Under the pieces are notes generated by a model that did no database searches, was not told the origin of the DNA, and saw nothing but the letters and a program-made list of their open reading frames with translations. From PMNU01 sp035479375 (GTDB taxonomy: Bacteria > Patescibacteriota > Saccharimonadia > Saccharimonadales > UBA4665), in contig DATIIT010000007.1 in assembly GCA_035479375.1 (NCBI GenBank), forward strand, positions 1 to 59,231: a DNA stretch of 59,231 bases, given 5' to 3'. Below are positions 29,552 to 37,399 of the stretch, in pieces; the first letter of the stretch is position 1; each line of letters starts with the position of its first letter. Position numbers and translations under genes: made by a program.

Positions 29552-29929
29552 ATGCAAAACCACGTATACCTGGACGATGGCGGCATCATCGTCATCGACA
29601 CCCACGGGCCGCAAGACGAAGCATCCATAGAGTCCATGGGGCACGAGATAGAGGCGCTTATTACGGAACAGCGCAAGCTGGGCAAGCCGGCGCTCATCCT
29701 GGATAGCCTCTTGGATTTGGGGCCGGTGGGGCCGGACGGCCGCAAACTGGTGGTGCAGCTGGCCAAAACCCTGGACTACGACCGCGCCGTCATGGTAGGC
29801 AAAGGCGGCCTCATGCGCTTTGGCACCAACCTCATGCTGCGCGCCACTGGCCGCAGCCACAACGTGCGCTACTATGACAACGAACAGGAAGCGCGCAGCT
29901 GGCTCAAGGCCTACAAACCCGGCGCCTGA
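29552..29929 (+). CDS. STAS/SpoIIAA-like small protein
   Basis: 125 aa, soluble alpha/beta fold. The pattern (short strands, IVIDTHGP, a helix IESMGHEIEALITEQR, the strand PALILDSLLDLG, then YDRAVMVGKGGLMRFGTNLM and a C-terminal helix EQEARSWLKAY) matches SpoIIAA-like/STAS-related proteins. Family members bind nucleotides or lipids or act as anti-anti-sigma switches; no phosphorylatable Ser can be assigned here. It diverges from the PAS gene. ATG 29552 is set by the promoter spacing; upstream in-frame ATGs lie inside the PAS gene. Confidence 0.72.
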   Translation: MQNHVYLDDGGIIVIDTHGPQDEASIESMGHEIEALITEQRKLGKPALILDSLLDLGPVGPDGRKLVVQLAKTLDYDRAVMVGKGGLMRFGTNLMLRATGRSHNVRYYDNEQEARSWLKAYKPGA

Positions 29930-29966
29930 ACCCCGGCCAGCCGCTAGCGCGGCCAGCGCCCAGCCT

Positions 29967-29991
29967 TGGCCGCACCAGGCCACCTCTTTTT
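29967..29991 (+). terminator. Weak terminator after the STAS-like gene
   Basis: 5-bp stem TGGCC / GGCCA with a 6-base loop, then CCTC and TTTTT. A short stem, but the T-run supports a terminator role. Confidence 0.45.
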
Positions 29992-29996
29992 AGGTG

Positions 29997-30025
29997 TTGT
30001 AATTGTCTCCTCCACCTGATATAAT
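29997..30025 (+). promoter_or_regulatory. Promoter of the infA operon
   Basis: TTGTAA (29997-30002), 17-base spacer, TATAAT (30020-30025) with TGA extended -10. It would drive infA-rpmJ-rpsM-rpsK-rpsD-rpoA and perhaps to rpsI. The leader before infA is ~12 bases with no clear Shine-Dalgarno. Confidence 0.82.
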
Positions 30026-30044
30026 TTCAACTTAGTTATATCTT

Positions 30045-30266
30045 ATGGCCAGCAATAAGCAAGTTATCGAGTTGACGGGGACGATTATTGAGACCTTACC
30101 AGGCACTCAATTTCGTGTCGAACTTGAGAACGGCCACCAGATTATAGCCCACGTCGCCGGTAAGATGCGGAAACACTACATTCGCATCGTGCCAGGAGAC
30201 AGCGTTACGGTCGAGTTGACCCCTTACGATCTCACGAAGGGCAGAATCACCTACCGCAAAAGCTAG
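30045..30266 (+). CDS. infA: Translation initiation factor IF-1
   Basis: 73 aa OB-fold protein that occupies the 30S A-site. ELTGTIIETLPGTQFRVELE, GKMRKHYIRIVPGDSVTVE and TYRKS at the end are canonical. The usual upstream genes adk and map are absent. Confidence 0.97.
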   Translation: MASNKQVIELTGTIIETLPGTQFRVELENGHQIIAHVAGKMRKHYIRIVPGDSVTVELTPYDLTKGRITYRKS

Positions 30267-30283
30267 CCCCCACACGGGCTAGC
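30262..30283 (+). terminator. Hairpin over the infA stop codon
   Basis: 8-bp perfect stem GCTAGCCC / GGGCTAGC with a 6-base loop; the infA stop TAG lies in the 5' arm. No T-run, so it is more likely an attenuation or mRNA-stability element between infA and rpmJ. Confidence 0.5.
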
Positions 30284-30335
30284 CCTTCACAAAATAAAGC
30301 AGTGTGTTGTGCACCCTGAAAGGAGCATGATCCGC

Positions 30336-30473
30336 ATGAAAGTGCGTGCAAGTGTCAAAAAAATGAGCGACGACGACATCATCCGTTGGCGCAAAGGCAA
30401 AAAGCGTGGCAGCAAAGCCAAGCTATATGTCCTCAACAAGTTAAAACCTAAGCACAAGCAGAGGCAGGGTTAA
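30336..30473 (+). CDS. rpmJ: Ribosomal protein L36, cysteine-free
   Basis: 45 aa. Begins MKVRASVKKMSDDDI and ends PKHKQRQG as in L36, but the zinc-binding Cys residues of the usual CxxC...C..H knuckle are replaced (MSDDDI and KLYVLNKL), and the middle is several residues longer than the common 37-38 aa form. It should fold without zinc. AAGGAG is 11-16 bases upstream; an ATG at 30327 is too close to it, so 30336 is chosen. Confidence 0.92.
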   Translation: MKVRASVKKMSDDDIIRWRKGKKRGSKAKLYVLNKLKPKHKQRQG

Positions 30474-30475
30474 GT

Positions 30476-30862
30476 ATGGCGCGTATTAGTGGTGTCACCA
30501 TCCCGACCGACAAGCAAGTGTGGGTTGCTTTGACGTATGTCTACGGCATTGGCCCTAAGAGCAGCGCCGACATCCTGGCCGCCGCCAAGGTTGAGCCGAC
30601 CGTGCGCGTCAAAGACCTCACCGATGCCGAAGTTGGCCGCATCCAAGAAATCATCAACGAAAAGTACACCGTGGAAGGCGAGTTGCAGCGCATTGTAGTG
30701 GGCAACATCAAGCGCCTGAAGGACATTGGCTCCTACCGCGGGCTGCGCCACAAGAACAACTTGCCGTCGCGCGGCCAGCGCACCAAGACCAACGCCCGCA
30801 CCCGCCGCGGCCGCAAGGTTACGGTTGGCGGTACGGCTAAGAAGGTGGCGTCGAAGACCTAG
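30476..30862 (+). CDS. rpsM: Ribosomal protein S13
   Basis: 128 aa 30S head protein contacting tRNA and L5. MARISGVTIPTDKQVWVALT, YVYGIGPKSSADI and GSYRGLRHKNNLPSRGQRTK are canonical. Two bases separate it from rpmJ. Confidence 0.97.
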   Translation: MARISGVTIPTDKQVWVALTYVYGIGPKSSADILAAAKVEPTVRVKDLTDAEVGRIQEIINEKYTVEGELQRIVVGNIKRLKDIGSYRGLRHKNNLPSRGQRTKTNARTRRGRKVTVGGTAKKVASKT

Positions 30863-30892
30863 GTCTAAGACGACAATGACGAGGATATAGAT

Positions 30893-31297
30893 ATGGCAGA
30901 AAATACTTCCGCAAACACCGCCCCTAAGAAAAAGAAGGCCAAGCGCAGCGTCCCTGCTGGGCAGGTCCACATTCTAGCGACGTTCAACAACACGATCATC
31001 ACCTTTACTGACACGCATGGTGCTGTGCTGACCGCAGCCAGCGCTGGCGCGTTGGGCTTCCGCGGCTCCAAGAAAGGCACGGCTTACGCCGCCCAAGTTG
31101 CCGCCGAAAAAGCTGGCAACGCCGCCAAGCAGCAACACGGCCTCAGCAAAGTCGACGTCTTTTTGAAGGGCGTTGGCCTGGGCCGCGACGCCGCAGTGCG
31201 CACGCTACAAAACCTGAACATGCAAGTAGAAACGATCACTGACGTAACCGGTGTGCCGCACGGTGGTGTGCGCCCACGCAAGGCACGAAGGGTCTAG
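30893..31297 (+). CDS. rpsK: Ribosomal protein S11
   Basis: 134 aa platform protein. After a Lys-rich N-terminus come HILATFNNTIITFTDTHGAV, GFRGSKKGTAYAAQVAAEKA and the C-terminal ITDVTGVPHGGVRPRKARRV. Confidence 0.97.
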   Translation: MAENTSANTAPKKKKAKRSVPAGQVHILATFNNTIITFTDTHGAVLTAASAGALGFRGSKKGTAYAAQVAAEKAGNAAKQQHGLSKVDVFLKGVGLGRDAAVRTLQNLNMQVETITDVTGVPHGGVRPRKARRV

Positions 31298-31310
31298 GTA
31301 GGATACAAAT

Positions 31311-31934
31311 ATGGCACGAGATACTCATTCCATTGTAAAAATGTCCCGCCGTGAAGGCTACGCGCTGCACCCCAAGGCCCACAAAGCTTTGGTGAAGCGC
31401 CCCACACCTCCGGGACAACACGGCAACTCACGGGGCGGCATGCGCAGGCAAACCAGCCAGTACGCGCTGCAATTGCGCGAAAAGCAAAAGGTCAAGCGCT
31501 TGTACGGCCTGCTGGAGAAGCAATTCTCTAACCTCATGAAGGAAGCCAACCGCAAGCAAGGCCAGTCCGGCGAAGTGCTCCTGCAGCTGCTTGAGCAGCG
31601 CCTGGACAACGCCGTGTACCGCGCCGGGTTCGCGGTGAGCCGCCGCGCTGCCCGCCAGCTGGTGACCCACGGCCACTTTATGCTCAACGGCGTCCGCGTG
31701 GACGTGCCGAGCATCCGCGTCAAAGCCGGCGACGAGCTGGTTGTCCGCGACCACAGCAAGGCCAGCGAATACTTCAAGAAACTCGACGACACCAGCCCCG
31801 CCCCCTCAACCACCCCTGAATGGCTGAAAGTCGACCGCAAGAAATTCGCCTTCAAGGTCAGCACCGAGCCGACCCGCGCTGACGCCGAGCCCGACCTCAA
31901 CGAACAATTAATCGTAGAATACTACTCACGCTAA
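31311..31934 (+). CDS. rpsD: Ribosomal protein S4, zinc-free type
   Basis: 207 aa. Contains the S4 RNA-binding domain (LEQRLDNAVYRAGFAVSRRA; RQLVTHGHFMLNG) and ends in the usual EQLIVEYYSR. The N-terminal zinc finger is lost: where zinc forms have CRLCRREG this one has KMSRREG, and no second Cys pair follows. S4 is also a primary 16S binder and in some bacteria autoregulates the alpha operon. Confidence 0.96.
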   Translation: MARDTHSIVKMSRREGYALHPKAHKALVKRPTPPGQHGNSRGGMRRQTSQYALQLREKQKVKRLYGLLEKQFSNLMKEANRKQGQSGEVLLQLLEQRLDNAVYRAGFAVSRRAARQLVTHGHFMLNGVRVDVPSIRVKAGDELVVRDHSKASEYFKKLDDTSPAPSTTPEWLKVDRKKFAFKVSTEPTRADAEPDLNEQLIVEYYSR

Positions 31935-31948
31935 GGAGGCTGTGTTAT

Positions 31949-32902
31949 ATGTCAAAAACGATTCACACACCAGGGTTAGTGCAAGTAGACGACCACAGCG
32001 CCACCAGCGCCACCTTTGTCGTCGAGCCGCTGCACAGCGGCTACGGCATGACGCTCGGTAACTCGCTCCGCCGCGTGCTGCTTTCCAGCATCTCCGGTGC
32101 CGCCGTCACCAGCTTTAAAATCGATGGCGTGACCCACGAGTTCACCACCGTCAAGGGCGTGAAGGAAGATGTCGTGGACATCATGTTGCACCTCAAGGCT
32201 GTGCGCTTCCGCGTGTATGGCGACGAGCCGCAAACCGTGCGCATTGTCAAAAAAGGCAAGGGCGTGGTCACTGCCAAAGACATCCAAGTGAACGCCGACG
32301 TTGAAGTAGTCAACGCCGACCAAGTCATCGCCACCATTGACGACGCCAAGGGCGAATTCATTATGGATCTCGTGGTAGAGACCGGCCGCGGTTACCGCAC
32401 CGTTGAAGAAGGCACGGCCAAGAAGGCCAGCGACTACGTTGCCCTCGACGCCATCTTTAGCCCGGTACTGCGCGTCCGCTACAAGGTGGAGAACACCCGC
32501 GTTGGCCAAATGACCGACCTTGACAAGCTGCTAATCACCATCGACACCGACGGTACCATCAGCCCGCGCGACGCCTTTGAAGAAGCGGCCGCTATCCTGG
32601 TTAACCAATACACGGCGCTGGCCGGCAAGACCCGCGTGGAAGCTGCCGAGGCCATGGGCACCGGCACTCCCGCCACCGCCGCCCGCCTGAGCGACGACAG
32701 CGGTGACGAGCCAGCCGCGCTCAACACCCCCATCGAGGACCTCAACCTGAGCGCCCGCACCACCAACGCCCTCGTGAACAACGACATCCACACCATCAAA
32801 GACTTATTTTCTTTGAGCGATGCCGAGCTGCGCGACCTCAAGGGTTTTGGCAGCAAAGCGCTTGACGAAGTCAAGGAAAAGTTAGCGGAGCTGGAGTTGT
32901 AG
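31949..32902 (+). CDS. rpoA: RNA polymerase alpha subunit
   Basis: 317 aa. N-terminal dimerisation domain (FVVEPLHSGYGMTLGNSLRR; GVKEDVVDIMLHLK), a linker of about 30 residues, and the C-terminal helix-hairpin-helix domain that contacts UP elements (IEDLNLSARTTNALVNNDI; ELRDLKGFGSKALDEVKEKL). The strong ribosome site AAGGAGG is upstream. Classic position after rpsD. Confidence 0.98.
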   Translation: MSKTIHTPGLVQVDDHSATSATFVVEPLHSGYGMTLGNSLRRVLLSSISGAAVTSFKIDGVTHEFTTVKGVKEDVVDIMLHLKAVRFRVYGDEPQTVRIVKKGKGVVTAKDIQVNADVEVVNADQVIATIDDAKGEFIMDLVVETGRGYRTVEEGTAKKASDYVALDAIFSPVLRVRYKVENTRVGQMTDLDKLLITIDTDGTISPRDAFEEAAAILVNQYTALAGKTRVEAAEAMGTGTPATAARLSDDSGDEPAALNTPIEDLNLSARTTNALVNNDIHTIKDLFSLSDAELRDLKGFGSKALDEVKEKLAELEL

Positions 32903-32903
32903 C

Positions 32904-33407
32904 ATGCACCGTCACAATTACCAAGGACGTAAATTCCACCGCGAGCGCGACCAACGCCGCGCGCTGCTGAAGGGCCTGGCCGACAGCCTCGTGAAGTACG
33001 AGAGCATCGAAACCACGCTGCCCAAAGCCAAGGAAATCGTCCCTTACACCGAAAAACTGATCACCAAAGCCAAGAAGGGCGACCTGCACAACCGCCGCCA
33101 GGTCATCGCCGACCTGCAAACGGTTGCCAGCGCACACAAGCTGGTAGACGAAATCGCCCCCAAGCTTGCTGGGCGCGTGAGCGGCCACTTGCGCATCGAG
33201 AAGACCCGTTTGCGCCGCGGTGACAACACCCAGATGGCCCGCGTCAGCTTTGTTGACAACTTGAAGGAAGCGCCGGTAGCCAAGGTTGCCGCCGCAAAGG
33301 CCCCCAAGGCCGCCGAAGCGAAACCAGCCGCCGCGGCCAAAGCCGCCATTAAAACTCCTGCTAAAACACCGGCCAAAAAGCCGGCCGCCAAGAAGGAGAC
33401 CAAGTAA
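32904..33407 (+). CDS. rplQ: Ribosomal protein L17
   Basis: 167 aa. Core MHRHNYQGRKFHRERDQRRA, LADSLVKYESIETTLPKAKE and RLRRGDNTQMARVSFV; the last ~45 residues are an Ala/Lys/Pro-rich histone-H1-like tail (PAKTPAKKPAAKK-type repeats). Overlaps rplM by one base. Confidence 0.95.
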   Translation: MHRHNYQGRKFHRERDQRRALLKGLADSLVKYESIETTLPKAKEIVPYTEKLITKAKKGDLHNRRQVIADLQTVASAHKLVDEIAPKLAGRVSGHLRIEKTRLRRGDNTQMARVSFVDNLKEAPVAKVAAAKAPKAAEAKPAAAAKAAIKTPAKTPAKKPAAKKETK

Positions 33408-33871
33408 TGAAAACTTTTAGCGCCAAGCCCAGCGACGTAACCCGCAAGTGGTACGTGGTGGACGCCAGCGAAGCCCCGTTGGGCCGCGTGGCTACCAAAA
33501 TCGCCACGTTGCTCACCGGCAAAGGTAAGCCCACGTTTACGCACCACATCGACACCGGCGACTACGTGGTAGTCATTAATGCCGCCAATGTGGTCATGAC
33601 TGGCAACAAAATGGACACCAAAATGTACTACAAGCACAGTGGCTTCCCGGGCGGGCTCACCGAGCTCACCATGCGCGAGAAGCTGGAGCGCGACCCCACC
33701 GCGGCCGTTTTCCAAGCGGTGCGCGGCATGCTGCCGGTCAACAAGCTGCGCGATGCGCGCCTGGACCGCCTGAAGATTTACGCCGGGGGCGAGCACAACC
33801 ACGAAGCCCAAAAGCCGGAGGCAATCTCTGTAAAGCCGTCGGCCGCCAACCAACAAAAGAAGGACAAATAA
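33407..33871 (+). CDS. rplM: Ribosomal protein L13
   Basis: 154 aa. KTFSAKPSDVTRKWYVVDAS, LLTGKGKPTFTHHIDTGDYV and the signature VRGMLPVNKLRDARLDRLKIY identify it. One base separates it from rpsI, the universal partner. Confidence 0.97.
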   Translation: MKTFSAKPSDVTRKWYVVDASEAPLGRVATKIATLLTGKGKPTFTHHIDTGDYVVVINAANVVMTGNKMDTKMYYKHSGFPGGLTELTMREKLERDPTAAVFQAVRGMLPVNKLRDARLDRLKIYAGGEHNHEAQKPEAISVKPSAANQQKKDK

Positions 33872-33872
33872 T

Positions 33873-34274
33873 ATGGCAACGAAGAACGACTACTTCTACG
33901 CCCTCGGCCGCCGCAAAAGCGCCACGGCCCGCGTCCGCATTAAGGGCGGCAAGGGGACTATTACCGTCAACGGTAAGCCAGCCGAAGAGTATTTCGCCGG
34001 CAGCGCCAACCTGTTAAACGAGCTTAACAAGCCGTTTGCCACGCTCGAGCAAGAGAACAAGTTTGACATCACCGTCCGCGTGGACGGCGGTGGCCACGTT
34101 GGCCAAGTAGAGGCCATCCGCCTCGGCATTGCCAAGGCCATGGTGGCTATGAACGAAGACCTCAAGAGCACGCTGAAGCGCGCAGGCCAGCTCAGCCGCG
34201 ACCCGCGTGAGCGTGAGCGCAAGAAGTTTGGCCTCAAGGGCGCCCGTAAGCAACGCCAGTTCACTAAACGTTAG
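33873..34274 (+). CDS. rpsI: Ribosomal protein S9
   Basis: 133 aa. YALGRRKSATARVRIKGGKG at the start and the C-terminus FGLKGARKQRQFTKR, whose terminal Lys-Arg contacts P-site tRNA. Last gene of the ribosomal run. Confidence 0.97.
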   Translation: MATKNDYFYALGRRKSATARVRIKGGKGTITVNGKPAEEYFAGSANLLNELNKPFATLEQENKFDITVRVDGGGHVGQVEAIRLGIAKAMVAMNEDLKSTLKRAGQLSRDPRERERKKFGLKGARKQRQFTKR

Positions 34275-34288
34275 CATCCACGGCCAAG

Positions 34289-35317
34289 ATGAGTTGGGAA
34301 CTCACCGTTGTCCCGGACACCTATCCCGCGCTCAACTACGCCGGTATAGTTATCCCTGGCGAGGGATGTGCGCCACCTCCAGCACGGCAATTAGCCGTGC
34401 TGCGTGCGTATTCTACGGGCAACAACCGTCCAGAGGCCATAGCCACTGAGCTGTCGCTGCACGGCGGCCTGCCGGATTTTACCCCGGACGAAGCGCGCGA
34501 AGGCCTCCGTGCCGCGACCGATTTTTACGGTTCAGCCGGCCCGGCGCAGGCAGTGTGCGCCGCTATTGAGCAGCACGGCCATCTCTCTGTCCAACCAGAC
34601 AGCCCCGACGTGGCACGGTCGTGGGATGAGCGCGCCGCGCCGAGGGCGGTGCGCACTGCGCTTACATATATAGCCGATGGGCAAGAGGCTATCCTAAACA
34701 GTAGTCTGGAGGACGCGCTGCTTGGATTTTTTGGTGCCAACGGCCTAGGTGCCGCGGTGCGGCGCGCCCATGAGCTCGGCTACCGCAAAGTGCCTCCCCG
34801 CCGCGCAGTCTTCGCCCTCCCGCCGCAGCAGAACGGTAGGCAGCCCGATGACATGTTGAGCCCGGACGAGAGAATGCTCCTCCAAGCACACCTCACCCAG
34901 ACATCGACAGATAGGACGGTGGATGCCTTAAGCGCCATGCCCGGCGCCCCGGCGCCCACGCGCGACCAGCTCAAGAGGTTGTTGGCTATGCCGCGGTCGG
35001 CGGAAAGGTTCGACGCCGGGGACATCACGGAGCTTATCACAAAGGCGTATGTGGTGGGCGCGCTTAAAATAGAACCAAACGCTGGGCTAGAAGTAGATGA
35101 GGGGCTGCGCACAGCCCACCGGCTGCGCATACTGGCCAACGCGGCATGCGGCTTAACTAACGGCCAGATTGCGCGCAGGGTGGGCCTTACTTTCGATGCG
35201 GTTAAATCAAGCATCAGCAGCGGTATGAAAATGCTCGGGATCGAAAGGCGCAACCGCCTGATGCCTGCGGGACTCAGGGCGGGGATATTTGTGGTAGGGA
35301 GGTTCGCTAAACAATGA
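34289..35317 (+). CDS. Triple LuxR-type HTH-like protein, copy 1
   Basis: 342 aa, soluble. Three regions resemble LuxR/GerE four-helix HTH units: residues ~28-92 (ARQLAVLRAYSTGNNRPEAI then an amphipathic helix), ~190-258 (DERMLLQAHLTQTSTDR onward), and the clearest at ~273-330 (ILANAACGLTNGQIARRVGL, DAVKSSISSGMKMLGI). A short strand motif ELTVVPDTYPALNYAGIVIPG opens the protein. The order is the same in the next gene, so they are tandem paralogs. No kinase, receiver or ligand domain is present. Likely a DNA-binding regulator or architectural protein; targets unknown. It begins 15 bases after the rpsI stop. Confidence 0.7.
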   Translation: MSWELTVVPDTYPALNYAGIVIPGEGCAPPPARQLAVLRAYSTGNNRPEAIATELSLHGGLPDFTPDEAREGLRAATDFYGSAGPAQAVCAAIEQHGHLSVQPDSPDVARSWDERAAPRAVRTALTYIADGQEAILNSSLEDALLGFFGANGLGAAVRRAHELGYRKVPPRRAVFALPPQQNGRQPDDMLSPDERMLLQAHLTQTSTDRTVDALSAMPGAPAPTRDQLKRLLAMPRSAERFDAGDITELITKAYVVGALKIEPNAGLEVDEGLRTAHRLRILANAACGLTNGQIARRVGLTFDAVKSSISSGMKMLGIERRNRLMPAGLRAGIFVVGRFAKQ

Positions 35318-36345
35318 CGCCGCAAACCTTCCCACCATTCCGCGCCCCAGGCCATGAGATTATCGTCGTCCCTGATACAGCGCCGTCGCTACGCCAGGCC
35401 GGGCTTGTTGTACCCGGCAGCGAGTACCCCCAGCCTCCGGCCAACCAGCTTGCGGTGCTGGATGCATACTCGCGGGACAATAACACGCCTGCAGAGATAG
35501 TTCGATACTTGGCAACCCGTGGACTGCAACTTAGTGTCGGGGACGTGGCCGCAGGACTGAAAGGTGTGAAAGAGGTCTACGGCGTAGGCACTCTTGCACA
35601 GGCCGTCCACGCCGCCATCGGCCGGACGGGGCACCTAAAAACCCCTATCCCTACTGACCGCCCCGCATGGCAGACAAAGGATGCGCCTGGGGAAGTGCAG
35701 CGGACACTAACGGACATTTTGGGCGGGAGCCGGGCAGACTACAAGGCAGCCCGTCTTAGGGACGCCCAGGATTTTTTGGGCGCCAGCGGCCTGGGCGCGC
35801 TCATACGCGCTGCGCACGAACAAGGTTATATAGCGCCAGTGCCCAGGCGCATGGTCTTTGCGCTGCATGGGCAGCCCACACGCATGCCACGCCTGGATGA
35901 AGAGGACCTCATCATACTGGATGCGCGGCAACGGTTGCCAGACCACGCGGCAGTGGCACGCGATATGAGCGCAACGCTGGGGCGTTGCATAAGCGAGGGA
36001 GACGCCAGGGTATGGATACGCAAACTGCGGCGTAGATTGGGCGTGGACACTACTGCCGCACTTGTTACAAAAGCTGCAATATTAGGGGCGGTAGCGATGC
36101 CAGACTCCCCAAAGTCACCCCTGCACATGCCGCCCAGGCGCCTGCATGTGGTTGCTGATGCGGCGGGCGGCCTCACGAACCTGGAGATTGCGAAGAGGCA
36201 TCGCCTAAGTGAGGCCACCGTCAGCACCCACATAAGGCAAGCTTTTTTGGGGCTAGAGATCCATTCGCGCGAACAGGCTTTCCATGCCGGCCTAGAATTT
36301 GGGGTGTTTGTAGTTGGACAATCTGTACGGCGTGCGCTACAATAG
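35314..36345 (+). CDS. Triple LuxR-type HTH-like protein, copy 2
   Basis: 343 aa, paralog of the preceding gene in the same order: opening EIIVVPDTAPSLRQAGLVVPG, first unit ANQLAVLDAYSRDNNTPAEI, a linker containing DAQDFLGASGLGALIRAAHE, second unit DLIILDARQRLPDHAAVARD, and a well-formed C-terminal HTH DAAGGLTNLEIAKRHRLS with recognition helix EATVSTHIRQAFLGLEIHSR. The start overlaps the upstream stop (ATGA), so the pair is translationally coupled and may form a heterodimer. Divergence is high except at helix positions. Function is inferred only from the fold. Confidence 0.72.
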   Translation: MTPQTFPPFRAPGHEIIVVPDTAPSLRQAGLVVPGSEYPQPPANQLAVLDAYSRDNNTPAEIVRYLATRGLQLSVGDVAAGLKGVKEVYGVGTLAQAVHAAIGRTGHLKTPIPTDRPAWQTKDAPGEVQRTLTDILGGSRADYKAARLRDAQDFLGASGLGALIRAAHEQGYIAPVPRRMVFALHGQPTRMPRLDEEDLIILDARQRLPDHAAVARDMSATLGRCISEGDARVWIRKLRRRLGVDTTAALVTKAAILGAVAMPDSPKSPLHMPPRRLHVVADAAGGLTNLEIAKRHRLSEATVSTHIRQAFLGLEIHSREQAFHAGLEFGVFVVGQSVRRALQ

Positions 36346-36510
36346 GCCAATTATGACCCTAGCACGCACCGACATCTTCTGCTGGCAAGCCTACACTACT
36401 GTGGCGGCCTGCTCTGTGTGCTCGTAATTTGTCCGGCGTTCCGGATCCTATCATACCGAAGAGGCCGTCACCGAGGCGGTCTTTTACTATATCTATATAA
36501 GGAGTTGTGT
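36346..36510. other. Intergenic spacer before the frameshifted gene
   Basis: 165 bases without a gene. An imperfect hairpin at about 36456-36480 (ACC / GGT and GCC / GGC arms) precedes CTTTTAC and could be a weak terminator. AT-rich TATATCTATATAAGG follows, with the ribosome site AAGGAG for the next frame. Confidence 0.4.
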
Positions 36511-37399
36511 ATGAAAGTAATCCAAAAACTAGTGGCTGATCCACACGCCTACCTAGAAAGCGCAGGGCGCAACGACCGGGCAAGCTTGGCTGTCGCCCTT
36601 CAGGAGGGCGGCCAGGGCACCGTTATACGGGCCTGCCTTTGGCGCGGTTGCTGCTGACTGCATGCCGCTCAGGGCGCTGGGCTATCTGACCAGCGCAGTG
36701 CATGTTGCGCAGGCCTACTTACCATATGCCCAGGTGCAGATGGTGCATACACTGCACACTGCCGAACGCGTCAACCAAGTTGACCTACGCCGTGCCCGAC
36801 AGGTAGCGGAGCAATTTGCGGAGCTGGGCGGCGCACTCCTAATGGCGTGCGGCATGAGCCAAGACCGGGTCACCTTTTTGACCGACCCGGCCGAAGCGGC
36901 CCAAATCGATACTGCTGGCGTTGAAGCTGTACTGGAGCAACTGCCGGCTGCTGCGCGCGACAAATTGCTCGCCTCTGGCGCCCGCCGCGGCAGCGATGTC
37001 GTGCCGTATGTGGCAGCGCACCTACAGATGCACGACTCGGTTGCGGAGCTACCGCCTTTGCGGCAGGACGACGCGGCGCCCGTTTTCCCCAGGCGCATCA
37101 TTAGCCTAGGGGCACAGAGCGAGCGGCCGTTCTACTTGGCGCGCATGGCATGCCGTACGCAGGGCGTAGCTATCCCTGGCCAAGTAGCAGATACCGCGCA
37201 GTTTTTCACCAAGCACGTCATACCGCCATACCAGCCCACGGCGCATGGTAGCGAGCCGCCACTATCTGACGCTACACTAACGGCACTCCTTAGCGGGCAG
37301 CTTGATGCGGCACCAGAAAATCTCAGTGTCGCCAGGGACCTTGCCTATTTGCAAGCGTTTGCCGCGCAAGGTGCACAGGAGGTTGCCGCACATGCGTAA
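36511..37399 (+). pseudogene. Frameshifted unknown gene upstream of the racemase
   Basis: One coding region split by a +1 shift. The first frame (36511-36657) starts after a good AAGGAG with MKVIQKLVADPHAYLESAGR and runs to a stop. The second frame is open before its first ATG (36662): reading it from 36626 gives YGPAFGAVAADCMPLRALGY, continuous in character with the first frame. Joining at about 36624-36626 gives a ~295-aa soluble protein. The stop overlaps the racemase start, so the two belong to one operon. Either a sequencing or assembly slip, a true pseudogene, or programmed frameshifting. Family not recognised. Confidence 0.65.

Noticed and set aside
36456..36486. Strong terminator before the frameshifted gene
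   Set aside because: Only short ACC/GGT and GCC/GGC arms with a large asymmetric bulge; reported only as a weak element in the spacer entry.
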